The translations under genes and the position numbers were made by a program. Shown piece by piece: positions 35,601 to 45,207 of a stretch of DNA of 64,000 bases. Origin of the DNA: Planococcus citri. Lineage: Eukaryota > Arthropoda > Insecta > Hemiptera > Pseudococcidae. Each line of letters opens with the position of its first letter. Position 1 is the stretch's first letter. The notes below the pieces were generated by a model that did no database searches, was not told where the DNA came from, and saw nothing but the letters and a program-made list of their open reading frames with translations. The stretch lies in contig NC_088680.1 in assembly GCF_950023065.1 (NCBI RefSeq), positions 67,245,350 to 67,309,349 on the forward strand, given 5' to 3'.

Positions 35601-38600
35601 ATTTTGACTCTCCATCTCAGTTTGATAAGTTTCAGAAATCTACTGGAGGCTCCAAAACGACTTGAAATTCACCTGCAGTACTTTGTAGCGTATTGAAATC
35701 AATTTTTAGAATAAATTTCAGCTTTACAACGCCAATTTAATAAAATTTTGTGGGAATTTCGAGTTTCAAAAATTTGCTGGAGACTCCAGAACTGCTCAAA
35801 ACGGTTTGAAACCGTTTCCAATCGATTTGGCACGTCGAAAATAGGGTATATCCCAAATTTCAGCTTTCTTAGTCAATTTGGTAAAATTTTGATTTTTTCC
35901 CTCATTTTTGGCCTAAATTGGATTTTCAAAAATTCACCAAAAATCGAAAAACGCACTTTAGCACTTGAAATTTTGACAGGTGATAAATTTTTGCATGATC
36001 TTTCGATCTACCGTTGTACGGGTTGAAAAATTTCGTGCAAGTCCTATGTTGAAACGCAAAATCTGCGATTTCGGCTGACCAGTCAATCAAAATGGCCGCC
36101 ATTTTGTAAGTAAGGCCAACTTTTTTTGGGCAAGTTTGCTTTAAAATGTTCCTTAGGATGTCCCCTTTAAGAAAAAAGTTGTTCTGGAGGATCGGCGGCG
36201 GGGGGGGCTGCAATTACTCCTATTGTCATATGCCGGACTAATTATTTTTTTTCAGCACATCACAACGTACACCTAACAGTCTAACATGCTTGAATGTAAG
36301 GCTCACCACTACAAACACAGTACTATGTTAATACACGTCACGTTGCAATTCCACCACTCGAACATTTTCAGTGTATTTCAACCCTCACTACCACAAACAT
36401 ACAACGTCGTGTAAACGTCTTGTAAACGCCTTGTAAACGCCTTACTAACACTTCTCCGACTTCCGAGTTTGTTTGCTCATTCCACTACCTGCGAATCCGC
36501 GCTTTATGGATAGGAGGGTGGGTAGAAGCACTACCACAAACACAGATTTCTGTGTAAATACAACACTAACATTTCCTTGCACTCGAGAACCATCTTCCAG
36601 AAGTTGTTTGACGGGTTTTGATTTTTTAATATAGAGAGAAGAGAGAAAAGCTGGTCAAAAAACCACTCGTGAGGTGTCCGCTCCAGAATCTGCTGAAATG
36701 TGGATAAACTGGTTAAACAGGTCGAGTATAACACACAACTCGATTTTTAGCTGCTAAACTTCATATTCACGCCTTCTGGAGCAAATTCAAAATTCTGGAG
36801 AAATTGAAAAATAGCGCTGGAGCCTCCAGAATAGCTGGAAATGGCGAAATTCGCCCTCGTAGGGTTAGTTCATGACAAAATACAGCGATTCGCGCAATTT
36901 TCGAAAATTTCCTCGCAAACGATGAAATTTTGATTTTTTTGGATTTCTTATTATGAAAAAAGCTGGTCAAAAAACCACTCTTGAGGTGTCCGCTCCAGAA
37001 TCGGCTCAAATGTGGATAAATTCGTTAAACAGGTCGAGTATAACACACAAGTCGATTTTTAGCTGCCCAATTCACGCCTTCTGGAGCAAATTGAAAATTC
37101 TGGAGAAATTGAAAAATCGCGCTGGAGGCTCCAGAATAGCTGGAAATGGCGAAATTTGGATTTGGGGGGTTAATATCAGTTTTAGGACTTATTTTGAGCA
37201 TTTTTACTGATCAAGTACGCACTTTTTTTAAAAAAAGCATAAATCACCAAAATAGTCAATTTTGGATTTTCAAAAATTCGCCAAAAATCGAAAAATGAAC
37301 TTAGGCAGCTGAAAATTTGGATTTGGGGGTTTTAGAACATGCTCTATCCAAAAATCGCGGTCCCTTTCAAATCGGAGGCGGACACCTCAAGAGGTTTCCT
37401 TGTAAGTTATCACAAAGTTCATAGGTAATTAATTGGTATACTTACTGGTTGATTGTGTCGATAGCCAGCTTCGGATTCGTTTCGAAATATGTACTTTTCA
37501 CATCAATTCCATAGTAGTTTTTGACGTTTTTGACGAAACTTTGGTTTACAGCGAATTTATTATCTACAAAGATCCACTTCGCCGAACGAATTGCCGAATG
37601 TTCCTTATCCACGGTGGCTCGAAAAAGGTTACCCAATTGTATATTTATAATGTATAAGCTGCATAATTGAAAAATAAAAACTGAGAATTTTTTTCCATAC
37701 CCCCTTGCTATGTATGATTTTTTTAACAAGTCGACTTACTAATTTTCATAATCATCGTTGTGATACAAGCTGGGTTCGCCTTTCAATAGCGCCAATTTTT
37801 TACGCGAATTTTTCTGATGAAATATGGGGGGTAAAGTAATGTATTGCGCTGCTTCGGGATGCTGCTCTAGGAATTTTTCCAGTGTCTGAAAGCCTAATAC
37901 GGTGTCGAGTTGTTGCCTCATACGATCATCAGTGGTGCCCCAATATACGATCGCGGTGCTCGCGTATAAATCAATGGGTGAAAAAATGATATTCTTGGCG
38001 TACATTTTGTTCTCAGTATTCGATCTGTGTATTTTGGCTGCTGTGTTTACCATGAAACAAGATAGTTTTTCTTGTAACGACTGTTTTGAAAACAAAAAAA
38101 AAAAAAAACCAATGGTGATTAGTGAGGAAAAACTATACAGTTTCGTTTCTGGAGAACCTCGTAATCTTCCAAAGGGAAATGATCAAATCTGGACTGGTCT
38201 GATCAAGATTAGATTCACTATGGTCTGTTCCGATGTATTCAGATCTGGGCAGATCCAATCATTTTCCAATGGACTGTGAAAACTTGGAAAAATGTCTAGA
38301 AAGTTGTCAATCAGCCACATTCAACGAAATTTTATAACATTTTTGCTGCGTTTTGTTCAATTTTCATAGTTTTTATCACTTTTTTCATGCATTTTTGGCA
38401 AATTTCATCGAGGTTTCGTCACTTTTTTGGTGATTTACAATGATTTGAATGCTTTATTCGTGTTTTTCGATCATTTCGACTTTTTAAACAATTTTTACTA
38501 CATTTTGTGAAATTTTTTTGAAAGTTTATTTTTTTTATCATATTTTTCAGTGATTTCACTGTTTTTTAAAGGTGTTTTTAATCTTATTTTAACACGTTTT

Positions 38601-41600
38601 GAACCCATTTTAATCCATTTTTGAAGATTTTTTAGTGTTTTTTTACGTAAAAAATGCATTTTTAACACCTTTTCACACCTTTTTCTGCAATTTTCACTAA
38701 AATTTCATTGCTTTGAATTTTTTTTACATAATTTCTTACACGTTTTTTACCCTTTTTTACGTGTGCTTTCGAGAGATTTTGCGAAAATGTATCGTTTTTT
38801 GATGATTCTCGGTAATTTTAATGCTTTTGAAAGTATTTTTACATTATTTTGATAATTTTCACCACTTTTTCAGGCAATTTTCGCATTTTCACTAAAATTT
38901 CATAACTTTTTGCCAATTTTATTATAATTTTATAGCTTTTTCGAGTGTTTTACATTGTTTTAAACGTTTTTCACACCTTTTCATGGATTTCTAGTAGATT
39001 TTCCTGAATTTTTAGTAATATTGATGCTTTTTTTCAAAGTATTTTTACATTCTTTTGACAATTCTTAGCTCTTTTTCAAACATTTTCCGGAAATTTCACT
39101 TGAATTTCGTTACGTTTTGCTAATTTTTAACGTGTTTTTTTTGGAGTGTTTTTACATCATTTCAACCCATTTTCACGCTTTTTCATTCATATTTTCAGTA
39201 GATTTTACTAAAATTTCATTGTTCTCTGGCGATTTTCTGTGCTTTTGTTTTTACATCATTTCAGCGTACACGTTCAACGCGTTTCGTCTGGCATATGACA
39301 ATAGGAGTAATTGCACCCCCCCCCCCGCCGATTCTCCGGGACAACTTTTTTTTTAAAGGGGATACCTAAGGAACATTTTAAAGCAAACTTGCCCAAAAAC
39401 AGCTGGCCTTACTTACAAAATGGCGGCCATTTTGATTGACAAGTCAGCCGAAATCTCAGATTTTGCGTTTCAACATAGGACTTGCACGAAATTTTTCAAA
39501 TTTTACAAAGATAGATCGAAAGATCACGCAAAAATTTATCACCTGTCAAAATTTCAAGTGCTAAAGTGCGTTTTTCGATTTTTGGTGAATTTTTGAAAAT
39601 CCAATTTAGTCCAAAAATGAGGGAAAACATCAAAATTTTACCAAATTGACCAAGAAAGCTGAAAGTTGGGGTATACCCTATTTTCGACGTGCCAAATCGA
39701 TTGGAAACGGTTTCAACCCGTTTTTAGCAGTTCTGGAGCCTCCAGCAAATTTTTGAAACTCGAAATTCCTACGAAATTCCATCAAATTGGAGTTGTAAAG
39801 CTGAAATTTATTCTAAAAATTAATTTCAATGCGCTACGAAGTACTGCATGTGAATTTCAAGTCGTTTTGGAGCCTCCAGCGTCTTTTTGAAAATTCCTGA
39901 AGCCTCCAGCAGATGTTTGAAACTTTAAATTTTCTCAAAATTTCATCAAACGGAGATGGAAAGCTGAAATTTACTCTACACTCCAATTTTAACACCCTCT
40001 GAAGACCACTTCAGGTGGGTTCATATCATTTTAGGGCCTCCAACGACTTTTTTGAAAATTACTGGCTCCTCCAGTAGATTTTTGAAGCTTGAAATTTCCC
40101 CAACATTAATTTAACAAATGGAGTTGACAAGCTGAAATTTATTTCGTAGACTACTTGGTGGTTTCAAATGGTTTTGAAGCTCCCAGCTACTTTTTAGGAA
40201 ATTTCAATTTCCCACAAAAATGCCATACAACCCTTGAAAGAGTCGCTGGAGGCTCCAAAACGTCATGAAATACACCATCACTACCATCAGTCATCTTCGT
40301 AGCGTATTGAAATTAGTTTGCAGAATGAATTTCGACTCTCCATCTCAGTTTGATGAAATTTTGGGGAAATTTCAAGTTTCAAAAATCTACTGGTGGCTCC
40401 AGTAATTTTCAAAAAGTCGCTGGAGGCTCCAAAACTACTTGAAATTTACCTGCAGTACTTTGTAGCGTATTGAAATCAGTTTTTAGAATAAATTTCAGTT
40501 TTACAACGCCAATTTAATGAAATTTTGTGGGAATTTCGAGTTTCAAAAATCTCCCGAAGGCTCCAGAACTGCTCAAAACGGGTTGAAACCGTTTCCAATC
40601 GATTTGGCACGACGAAAATAGGGTATGTCCCAACTTTCAGCTTTCTTGATTAATTTGGTAAAATTTTGATGTTTTCCCTCATTTTTGGACTAAATTGGAT
40701 TTTCAAAAATTCACCAAAAATCGAAAAACGCACTTTAGCACTTGAAATTTTGACAGGTGATAAATTTTTGTGTGATCTTTCGATCTATCTTTGTAAAGTT
40801 TGAAAAATTTCGTGCAAGTCCTATGTTGAAACGCAAAATCTGAGATTTCGGCTGACTTGTCAATCAAAATGGCCGCCATTTTGTAAGTAAGGCCAACTGT
40901 TTTTGGGCAAGTTTGCTTTAAAATGTTCCTTAGGATATTCCCTTTAAGAAAAAAGTTGTCCCGGAGAATCGGCGGGGGGGGGGGGGGGTGTAATTACTCC
41001 TATTGTCATATGCCAGACTATTTCTCAAGCATTTTTTCGTTAATTTCGCTAGAATTTCATCATTTTGTTTTTTTTTCGATAAGTACCTGATTAAAATTTC
41101 TCTTTGAAAATTTTCACGTCAATTTGACACCTTTTTATCACTTTTTAATATTATATTTTTGGCAAAAGTTTACTCAAATTTTAATGTTTATTGCTGATGT
41201 ACTAGTGTTTTTCGGTTTTTCATGCTTTTAGTGACGTTTAGAGGTAGTTTTAATTATGTTTCATAAAATGTTTGTTGAATTTTGTGAAATTTTACTAAAA
41301 CTTTATTTTTCATGATCTTTCCTTAATTTTCTTGTTGCTTTATTTTTCAATTTTCGCATCATTTTTGAACGAATTTTTTATTGTTTTAAAACTAGATACG
41401 AGTAGCTAATTTTTTTCATAAATTTTCAAATTGATTTTCAGCAACTACTATTTTTTTTAGTGATTTCGTCCCTGCCAATTTTTTTGTATTTAAATTGTGT
41501 TACACTGAAAAAAAAAACAATAAAAATTACTATTTCAGTACAGTAACCGGATCCAATCCAAAAATAATAGTGATTTTTACTCAGCCAAAAAATACATTTT

Positions 41601-43006
41601 ACTATAGAATTAGGTAAAATTTATTATTCTCATAGTAAAACTTACTAATCTCATAGTAAAATTTACTAATCTCATAGTAAAAATCGCAATATTTTTGAAT
41701 GGGATCCGGTTACTGTATGAAATAGTAAAAATTATCCATAATTTTTTTTTCCGTGTAGAAGTTTTTTAATGAAAATTTTTGGTCATTTTTCACTGAATCT
41801 TTTCCGCTGATTTTTTGCTGATTTTTCCTGCCTAAGTACCTAGTCATTTTTTTTCAAATGCTGAATTTTATTTTGCTTTACTGAAATTTTTTGAAAATTT
41901 TTTTTATTGACTTCCAGGTGATTTTTTTAATTTGAAGCTTTTTCAAAATGACCAGTTGGCTGATTTTCTAGCGACCCTCCATCAATTTTATACATACTTA
42001 CTAATTTTTTTCACCCAACGGTTTAGTGATTTGCGTATTTTTTCGTTGGTGATTTTCAAACTACCTATATAGGTAAGTAATTTTTTGAAGACTTGGAAAC
42101 CAATTTTCCGGCGATTTTCACCAGATTTTCTGATGAGTTTTGTCACTAATTTTCTACTCATTTTTCAAATGTTCATTCTAATTCATTTTTTATCTAATTT
42201 TTTTCTAATTTTTAATCAGCTTCTCAGGAATTGTTGTCTTATATAACTCCTCTTATTGGAAGCACTAATTTTTTAATGGTTTTATAAACTATTTTCTTGT
42301 AAATTCTTCCACAAATTTTGAATTGATTCATCATTTATTTCATGTAGCGATTCTTTTAAAATATTTTTCACGGATTTTTTGCTCAATTTCTTGGCCATTT
42401 TTTTCAAAAAATTTTCTAGTGATTTTCTAACTGATTTTCTTGTACGAGTAATTCGTCAAATCGTCATTGATTTCATATTGATTTTTTCAAATGACTTTCA
42501 CATATTTTTAAAACCATTTCCCCCACTCTAATTTTTTAGGTTCCTTAGATATTTTCTAGTGATTTTCACATTAATTCCTAATGATTTTTCGAACGATTTT
42601 TTTTGTGATTTTCGCAAACTAATTTTCTAGCGGTCTAAACCAATCTTCTGGCGATTTTCTCCAAAATTTTCCGTAATTCCTGTCTTTACTGTTCAGATGA
42701 TTTATTTCTGATTACTGTTGTTTTTCCAAGTGCACGTTTTGTATCAATTTTTGTGCGAATTTTCTGATCACTTCGTAAACTGTGATTTCATTTTTTCGTA
42801 ATTTTTCAAAGCACATTCGCCTAAAATTGAAACCAATGGTTCTATTCGAAGGTAGGGGAGTAGAGGAGAAAAGAAAGTGAACATTTTTCTTCGAATTTTG
42901 CCAAATGACGTGATATTTTTCATACCTGTTTGAGTACATTGTCAGCTCCGTTTGCGTATCCAGCGAAAAAAACTCCGAAAACGTACACCAACTTCAGAAC
43001 GCACAT
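23009..43006 (-). CDS. Secreted serpin, five exons over 20 kb
   Basis: Hand-assembled exons on the minus strand: 43006-42926, 38080-37740, 37658-37446, 31523-31383 and 23600-23009. All junctions are GT-AG and phases agree (0, 2, 2, 2), giving 455 aa. Residues 1-20 are a signal peptide. NIIFSPIDLYASTAIVYWG is the serpin helix-B region; KNLTYDRIPNFIEKP and SSLTLVTNWERMF are the helix-F/s3A region. YETAFHTRDGE joins exon 4 to 5 exactly where s3A should continue. NEEG at 393-396 opens the reactive loop, and FTVDKPFLCFIYD (from 422) is the serpin C-terminal signature. The hinge after NEEG is IGGCPLMKSKK rather than the small-residue stretch of inhibitory serpins, so it may be non-inhibitory. Secreted; target unknown. 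Confidence 0.82.
23601..24889. other. Serpin intron 4, low-complexity part
   Basis: A/T-rich intronic sequence with poly-C and poly-T runs; no coding pattern on either strand. Confidence 0.4.
24890..26820. repeat. Tandem duplication of a ~1.1-kb T-rich unit
   Basis: 24890-25860 and about 25960-26820 are diverged direct copies offset by about 1,158 bp. Matching landmarks include aaggtctggaaa(g/t)ccag, caattttctt.tgtttttatg and tttttcagatcat. Within each unit, caaaattgtcaaaa words repeat every 20-60 bp. Small ORFs on both strands here are low-complexity artefacts. Confidence 0.65.
26824..27595. mobile_element. MITE with TGAAGGGTTCC ends
   Basis: TGAAGGGTTCC at the left is inverted as GGAACCCTTCA at the right. 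Next to both ends lies TTCCAAGTCGGCCTAAGTCC or its complement. Diverged copies of the ttccaa..ggcctaa motif also occur inside, near 26990 and 27366, as subterminal repeats. 772 bp, no transposase. It interrupts the second unit of the 1.1-kb tandem duplication. Confidence 0.75.
27830..30458 (-). mobile_element. LINE of the I/Jockey group with RNase H, 5'-truncated
   Basis: Inserted in serpin intron 4. The flanking tgcattttcaat sequence right of the 5' end matches the non-inserted copy near 25803. A T-run near 27820 marks the 3' (poly-A) side. Encoded domains are described in the pseudogene entry. Confidence 0.75.
27939..30454 (-). pseudogene. LINE reverse transcriptase / RNase H ORF, frameshifted
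   Basis: Read on the minus strand. 30454-29954 gives the RT start (ALSSARNSAPGADLIHLQF, INSYRPISLTSNLCKLFE). 30003-28609 gives the palm (SVFYDISHAFDTIWKFKI, NGVPQGAVLSPTLF, catalytic FADD in VLFADDLNIS) and the RNase H start (HIYTDGSKTKQFTGCAI). 28412-27939 gives the RNase H end (MADKIAKQAHLHLP) and a CPECNIPLNIAHLLIDCP zinc knuckle. Two reading-frame changes separate the parts. The endonuclease and ORF1 are absent through 5' truncation. Confidence 0.82.
30649..30995. mobile_element. Short element with AGGGTGT...ACACCCTG ends
   Basis: The left end is followed by five gtagtgaa(a/g) words; the right end is preceded by a further gtagtgat and by TGTAGACACCCTG. The layout mirrors the larger element at 62889-63975. 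Non-coding. Confidence 0.5.
31383..31523 (-). CDS. Serpin exon 4
   Basis: The acceptor TTTCTACAG is followed by IVKNLTYDRIPNFIEKPLE and SSSLTLVTNWERMFQPDD, the breach/s3A region of serpins. The donor is GA|GTACGT in phase 2. The GA joins the first base of exon 5 to give Glu. Confidence 0.8.
31703..32326 (-). CDS. Ser-rich acidic protein in serpin intron 3, unrecognised
   Basis: A single-exon 207-aa ORF begins with ATG at 32326. The segment is clearly more GC-rich than the surrounding intron. Composition: an acidic/Ser block (SESDTSDEDSSLGVDENEPG), a Gln/Asn/Pro stretch, an SSSLSLSSSSSSS run, then an ordered-looking C-terminus (ERNIFFDFFGGGDSPEAILE, FYRRRIISVITGENPFFG). I recognise no family. 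It lies on the same strand as the serpin, between exons 3 and 4, so it could be a nested intronless gene or retrocopy, or an unused ORF. No poly(A) signal was assigned. Confidence 0.4.
   Translation of the reverse strand: MSESNVSFSSENFDLLPDNANSIERNEQRNFPLWNWRLVNDNSFRRRRGHLSESDTSDEDSSLGVDENEPGSPSTSSTPDEIDQSPQQLRSNQNDTNADSALPQSPNPATSSFIVNFLTSASSSLSLSSSSSSSQHLLQHSSRPRGLIVNHQRTSRALSERNIFFDFFGGGDSPEAILEFYRRRIISVITGENPFFGREVEYFRNET
32510..37403. mobile_element. Outer long-inverted-repeat element, 4.9 kb
   Basis: The left arm (32510 to about 33440) returns inverted at about 36640-37403. The outermost shared landmarks are ACAAGG.AACCTCTT and GTCCGCCTCCGATTT. Within each arm a roughly 300-bp block (cgccatttccagc, ctggaggctccagcgc, gtggataaa, gagcggacacctcaagag) is itself repeated in tandem. 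A second foldback element (33568-36239) is nested inside. No transposase was seen. It occupies serpin intron 3. Confidence 0.7.
33568..36239. mobile_element. Nested foldback element, family copy 1
   Basis: The terminal inverted repeat starts AGTYCGGCATATGACAATAG and is followed by a pyrimidine-rich run (cccccctcc left, ggcgggggg right) and AAAATGGCGGCCATTTTG. The interior is a series of diverged units of a few hundred bp in both orientations, each carrying CTGGAGGCTCCAG-type palindromes, gaaactcgaaatt and ccatctccgtttgatg. All small ORFs inside are shadows of these units. Confidence 0.75.
37446..37658 (-). CDS. Serpin exon 3
   Basis: The acceptor TTATGCAG lies only about 80 bp after exon 2. 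It encodes NLFRATVDKEHSAIRSAKW through NPKLAIDTIN, the region around helices D-F. The donor is CA|GTAAGT in phase 2. Confidence 0.82.
37740..38080 (-). CDS. Serpin exon 2
   Basis: Follows a polypyrimidine tract (the A-run at 38092-38108 on the plus strand) and an AACAG acceptor, and reads SLQEKLSCFMVNTAAKIH. It covers serpin helices A to D and ends TA|GTAAGT in phase 2. Confidence 0.8.
38081..39285. other. Serpin intron 1, T-rich low complexity (part 1)
   Basis: Degenerate short words such as ttttcac, aatttcatt and gttttta repeat throughout. No coding pattern on either strand. Confidence 0.45.
39286..41018. mobile_element. Foldback element, family copy 2
   Basis: Same ends (GTCTGGCATATGACAATAGG and its inverse) and the same internal units as 33568-36239, but 1.7 kb, so internal unit number varies between copies. 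Located in serpin intron 1. Non-coding. Confidence 0.75.
41019..42925. other. Serpin intron 1, T-rich low complexity (part 2)
   Basis: Dense gattttc/taatttt words, e.g. 41890-42670, with the same character as 38081-39285. It contains the MITE at 41503-41755. No gene seen. Confidence 0.45.
41503..41755. mobile_element. Tc1/mariner-like MITE flanked by TA
   Basis: The ends CACTGAAAAAAAAA and TTTTTTTTTCCGTG form an inverted repeat, with TA directly outside both (41501-41502 and 41756-41757). A second inverted pair, ACAGTAACCGGATCC / GGATCCGGTTACTGT, lies inside. The centre has tandem catagtaaaa(c/t)ttactaat units. 253 bp, non-coding. Confidence 0.7.
42926..43006 (-). CDS. Serpin exon 1 (signal peptide)
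   Basis: Encodes 27 residues beginning MCVLKLVYVFGVFFAGYANG and ends in a CAG|GTATGA donor at phase 0. No other nearby ATG fits the phase and hydrophobic profile. The join to exon 2 crosses 4.8 kb of repeat-filled intron and is the least certain junction in the model. Confidence 0.65.
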
Positions 43007-43010
43007 TTCA

Positions 43011-43638
43011 CAACGATTGAATTTCAACTAATAAGCGATACAAGTGGACCTGGTTTTCAAAATTATTTCTACCGAAAATTGAAAAGATCTATTGTGTAGT
43101 ATTTTAATTGAAAATAACGTTCAACACATTTTTATTTCGAATATTGCCATTCAAGCTGTTCGAATTACTCCATACAAACACTTGTTTACTAATCAACGCG
43201 AATTCATTGAATGACTCGTACTCGAGGAAAAAATCGCATAATATGTGACGATAAAGACATTATTTTCTTATTGTTTTAAAAATTTCAAAACATTTTCTCT
43301 TGTTTGCGGAGAGAGAAAAGAGAAAAAGATGGTGACGAAATTGATATATTTCTTGGCGAGCTTGGGCAGCGATGAAGTTGTGTAATTTTCTGCCATCTGG
43401 TCCATTGTGTTGGGCAATTCGTGTTTTTCTGTCTTATGTTTAGAGTTCATTGATCTGGTGGTATTTTGAAATAATGGTACATGTATTTTCATTTTCGAAA
43501 ATATTTGCATTTCGAAATGATGCGATGTGTTTGGAACGAGCTGGCCTGAAGTTTTTCGATGATTTGGATGTTCTGTTCATGAGCTTTTCCAACAAATATC
43601 AAGAAATTTGAAAATAATCAAAAAAATTGATCATTTTT
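43011..43638 (-). other. Spacer between the 450-aa gene and the serpin
   Basis: Holds the 5' flank of the serpin and the 3' flank of the upstream gene (TTTATT, i.e. AATAAA on the minus strand, at 43131-43136). An 80-codon ATG ORF (43510-43268, minus) ends in a hydrophobic/amphipathic segment, but nothing supports it as a gene. Confidence 0.35.
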
Positions 43639-45207
43639 TCAATTAGTTTCGTATAAAATCCACGATAGTACAATCTCAGCCAGGATTTCGCTGAGAAGAA
43701 CGTTCAATTTGGACTTGAATGGCTCGTACCAAATGACAGGATATTTCTCAACGACTTCGGCTTCAACATCGGTCAAATGGAAATGCAACTTGTCCGACGT
43801 CTCGAGTCTCATCAACGATGTAAAATCCAATCGAACGGATAATTTCTTCACAACGATGGTTCGATTTGATGGAATCGATCCAGTCTCTCGAATGGTCAGT
43901 GTGGTAGGATTTTTCTCATCTTCGGAAAAATTAATGGAGAATATCAACCTCATGGAGAGATTATCTGCTCGTTGAACAAGCTGCATATTCGAACCACACA
44001 CTTTGCAACGATTCAATCCTTCAATTTGTACGTACTCGATGGAATCACCTAAACGACGAATGTGATCATTGGGTAATCGAAATGGTCTCTTGTATCGAGT
44101 TCGCAGATAATGGACAACCACGCTGGACATGAGACGGAGAACATCCTGTTTGTAAGAATCGGCGATTTTGACGTCTTGAATTGCTTTAGCGTGAGCTAAT
44201 CGATGACTGGAGTCTTTGGAGATGATTTCTTGGAGTAAACAGGGTGTTATGGAATCGAGGAAGAAGTTGACGTTCTGCGAGAGATTGGTGTAGGCGGTGA
44301 AGTTGTCGAAAGTGTATTCTGTTCTGACTCTTGTGCTGAGAATATCGCCTGCCTTTGTATTTGTACGTGTTTTGATATCGTTCAACGTGATGGATGCGTT
44401 TTGATACACCAAGATGAAGTTGCTGTTGGTTCCATTTGTTGAAATCTCACCTCGAATTGTTGTCTCGTTTGATTTGGCTTGATACGTGGTCTGTGGAGAG
44501 AGAAAAATCAATATGATGAGTGGAAATCAAATTTAATCTAAGATTAATCGATTAGTAAATTTTGACCTGGGTATGGTATCTTACTTTGAACGTACATTGT
44601 CCATTCAGCGCACTTGCGACGATTTTCTCATTCTGACTTGGAAAATTACAAATCGTGATGTTGTGAAGATAACTCAATTGTCCATCTTTGGATACGAATG
44701 GAATCGCATCCAATGAACTCATCTGCTGATGATTGGTGTTTTTCAACTGTGATCGGATTCTGAATTTTTCTTTAACATGTTGCGTCCATAAACATAAAAT
44801 TTCATACCCTCGAACCATCAACTCTTGCAAACAGCTCAAGTTGAAATTATCTTGTCGACGTAGCGATTTATGGACCAAGTTTGAGAAATCGTCTGTAATA
44901 TTGCATCTTTGTGGTGTGAGTGATTTTTCTATTCTGGTTATCGAATAAGGAGATGGGAACGATAGCGAATTGGCGAACTTTAAAGATGTGAAATTCTGGT
45001 CGAGTATTGAGTCACATTCTAAAATTATTTTTAAAATTATAAAATTGAAAAAAAAATCGAAAGTTGGAAGGAACAAAAATAGATGCGTGGATAATTAACT
45101 ATGGCATTAAGAAAAAATAAACAATCGAATAAAAACTTACGATTTATTTTTGCTGTCCATACAATACATACGAGTAAATTTCTAAAATACGTCATGAGAT
45201 GGGTCAT
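43639..45207 (-). CDS. Secreted 450-aa protein of unknown family
   Basis: Three minus-strand exons, 45207-45141, 45018-44585 and 44490-43639, have GT-AG borders (C|GTAAGT, AAA|GTAAGA) and consistent phases (1, 0). Exon 1 encodes a leader (MTHLMTYFRNLLVCIVWTA). The mature part starts QCDSILDQNFTSLKFANS. It has scattered cysteines, including a CKVCGS pair, and many N-x-S/T sites (NFTS, NITI, NETT, NASI, NLSQ, NRTI). The C-terminal third alternates in a beta-strand-like way (LSVRLDFTSLMRLETSDKLH) and ends in a hydrophobic helix (LSEILAEIVLSWI). I do not recognise the family; a lipid-binding (TULIP-like) fold is only a guess from the strand/helix pattern. It lies about 630 bp upstream of the serpin start, same strand. 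Confidence 0.7.

Noticed and set aside
33594..36213. Many 70-100-codon ORFs with SRFLKLEI or KFHQTEMES-like strings
   Set aside because: They are translations of repeated units of the foldback element on both strands, interrupted by stops at unit borders.
43268..43510. 80-codon minus-strand ORF between the 450-aa gene and the serpin
   Set aside because: No splice link, no recognisable motif; plausible chance ORF, though its amphipathic end is noted.
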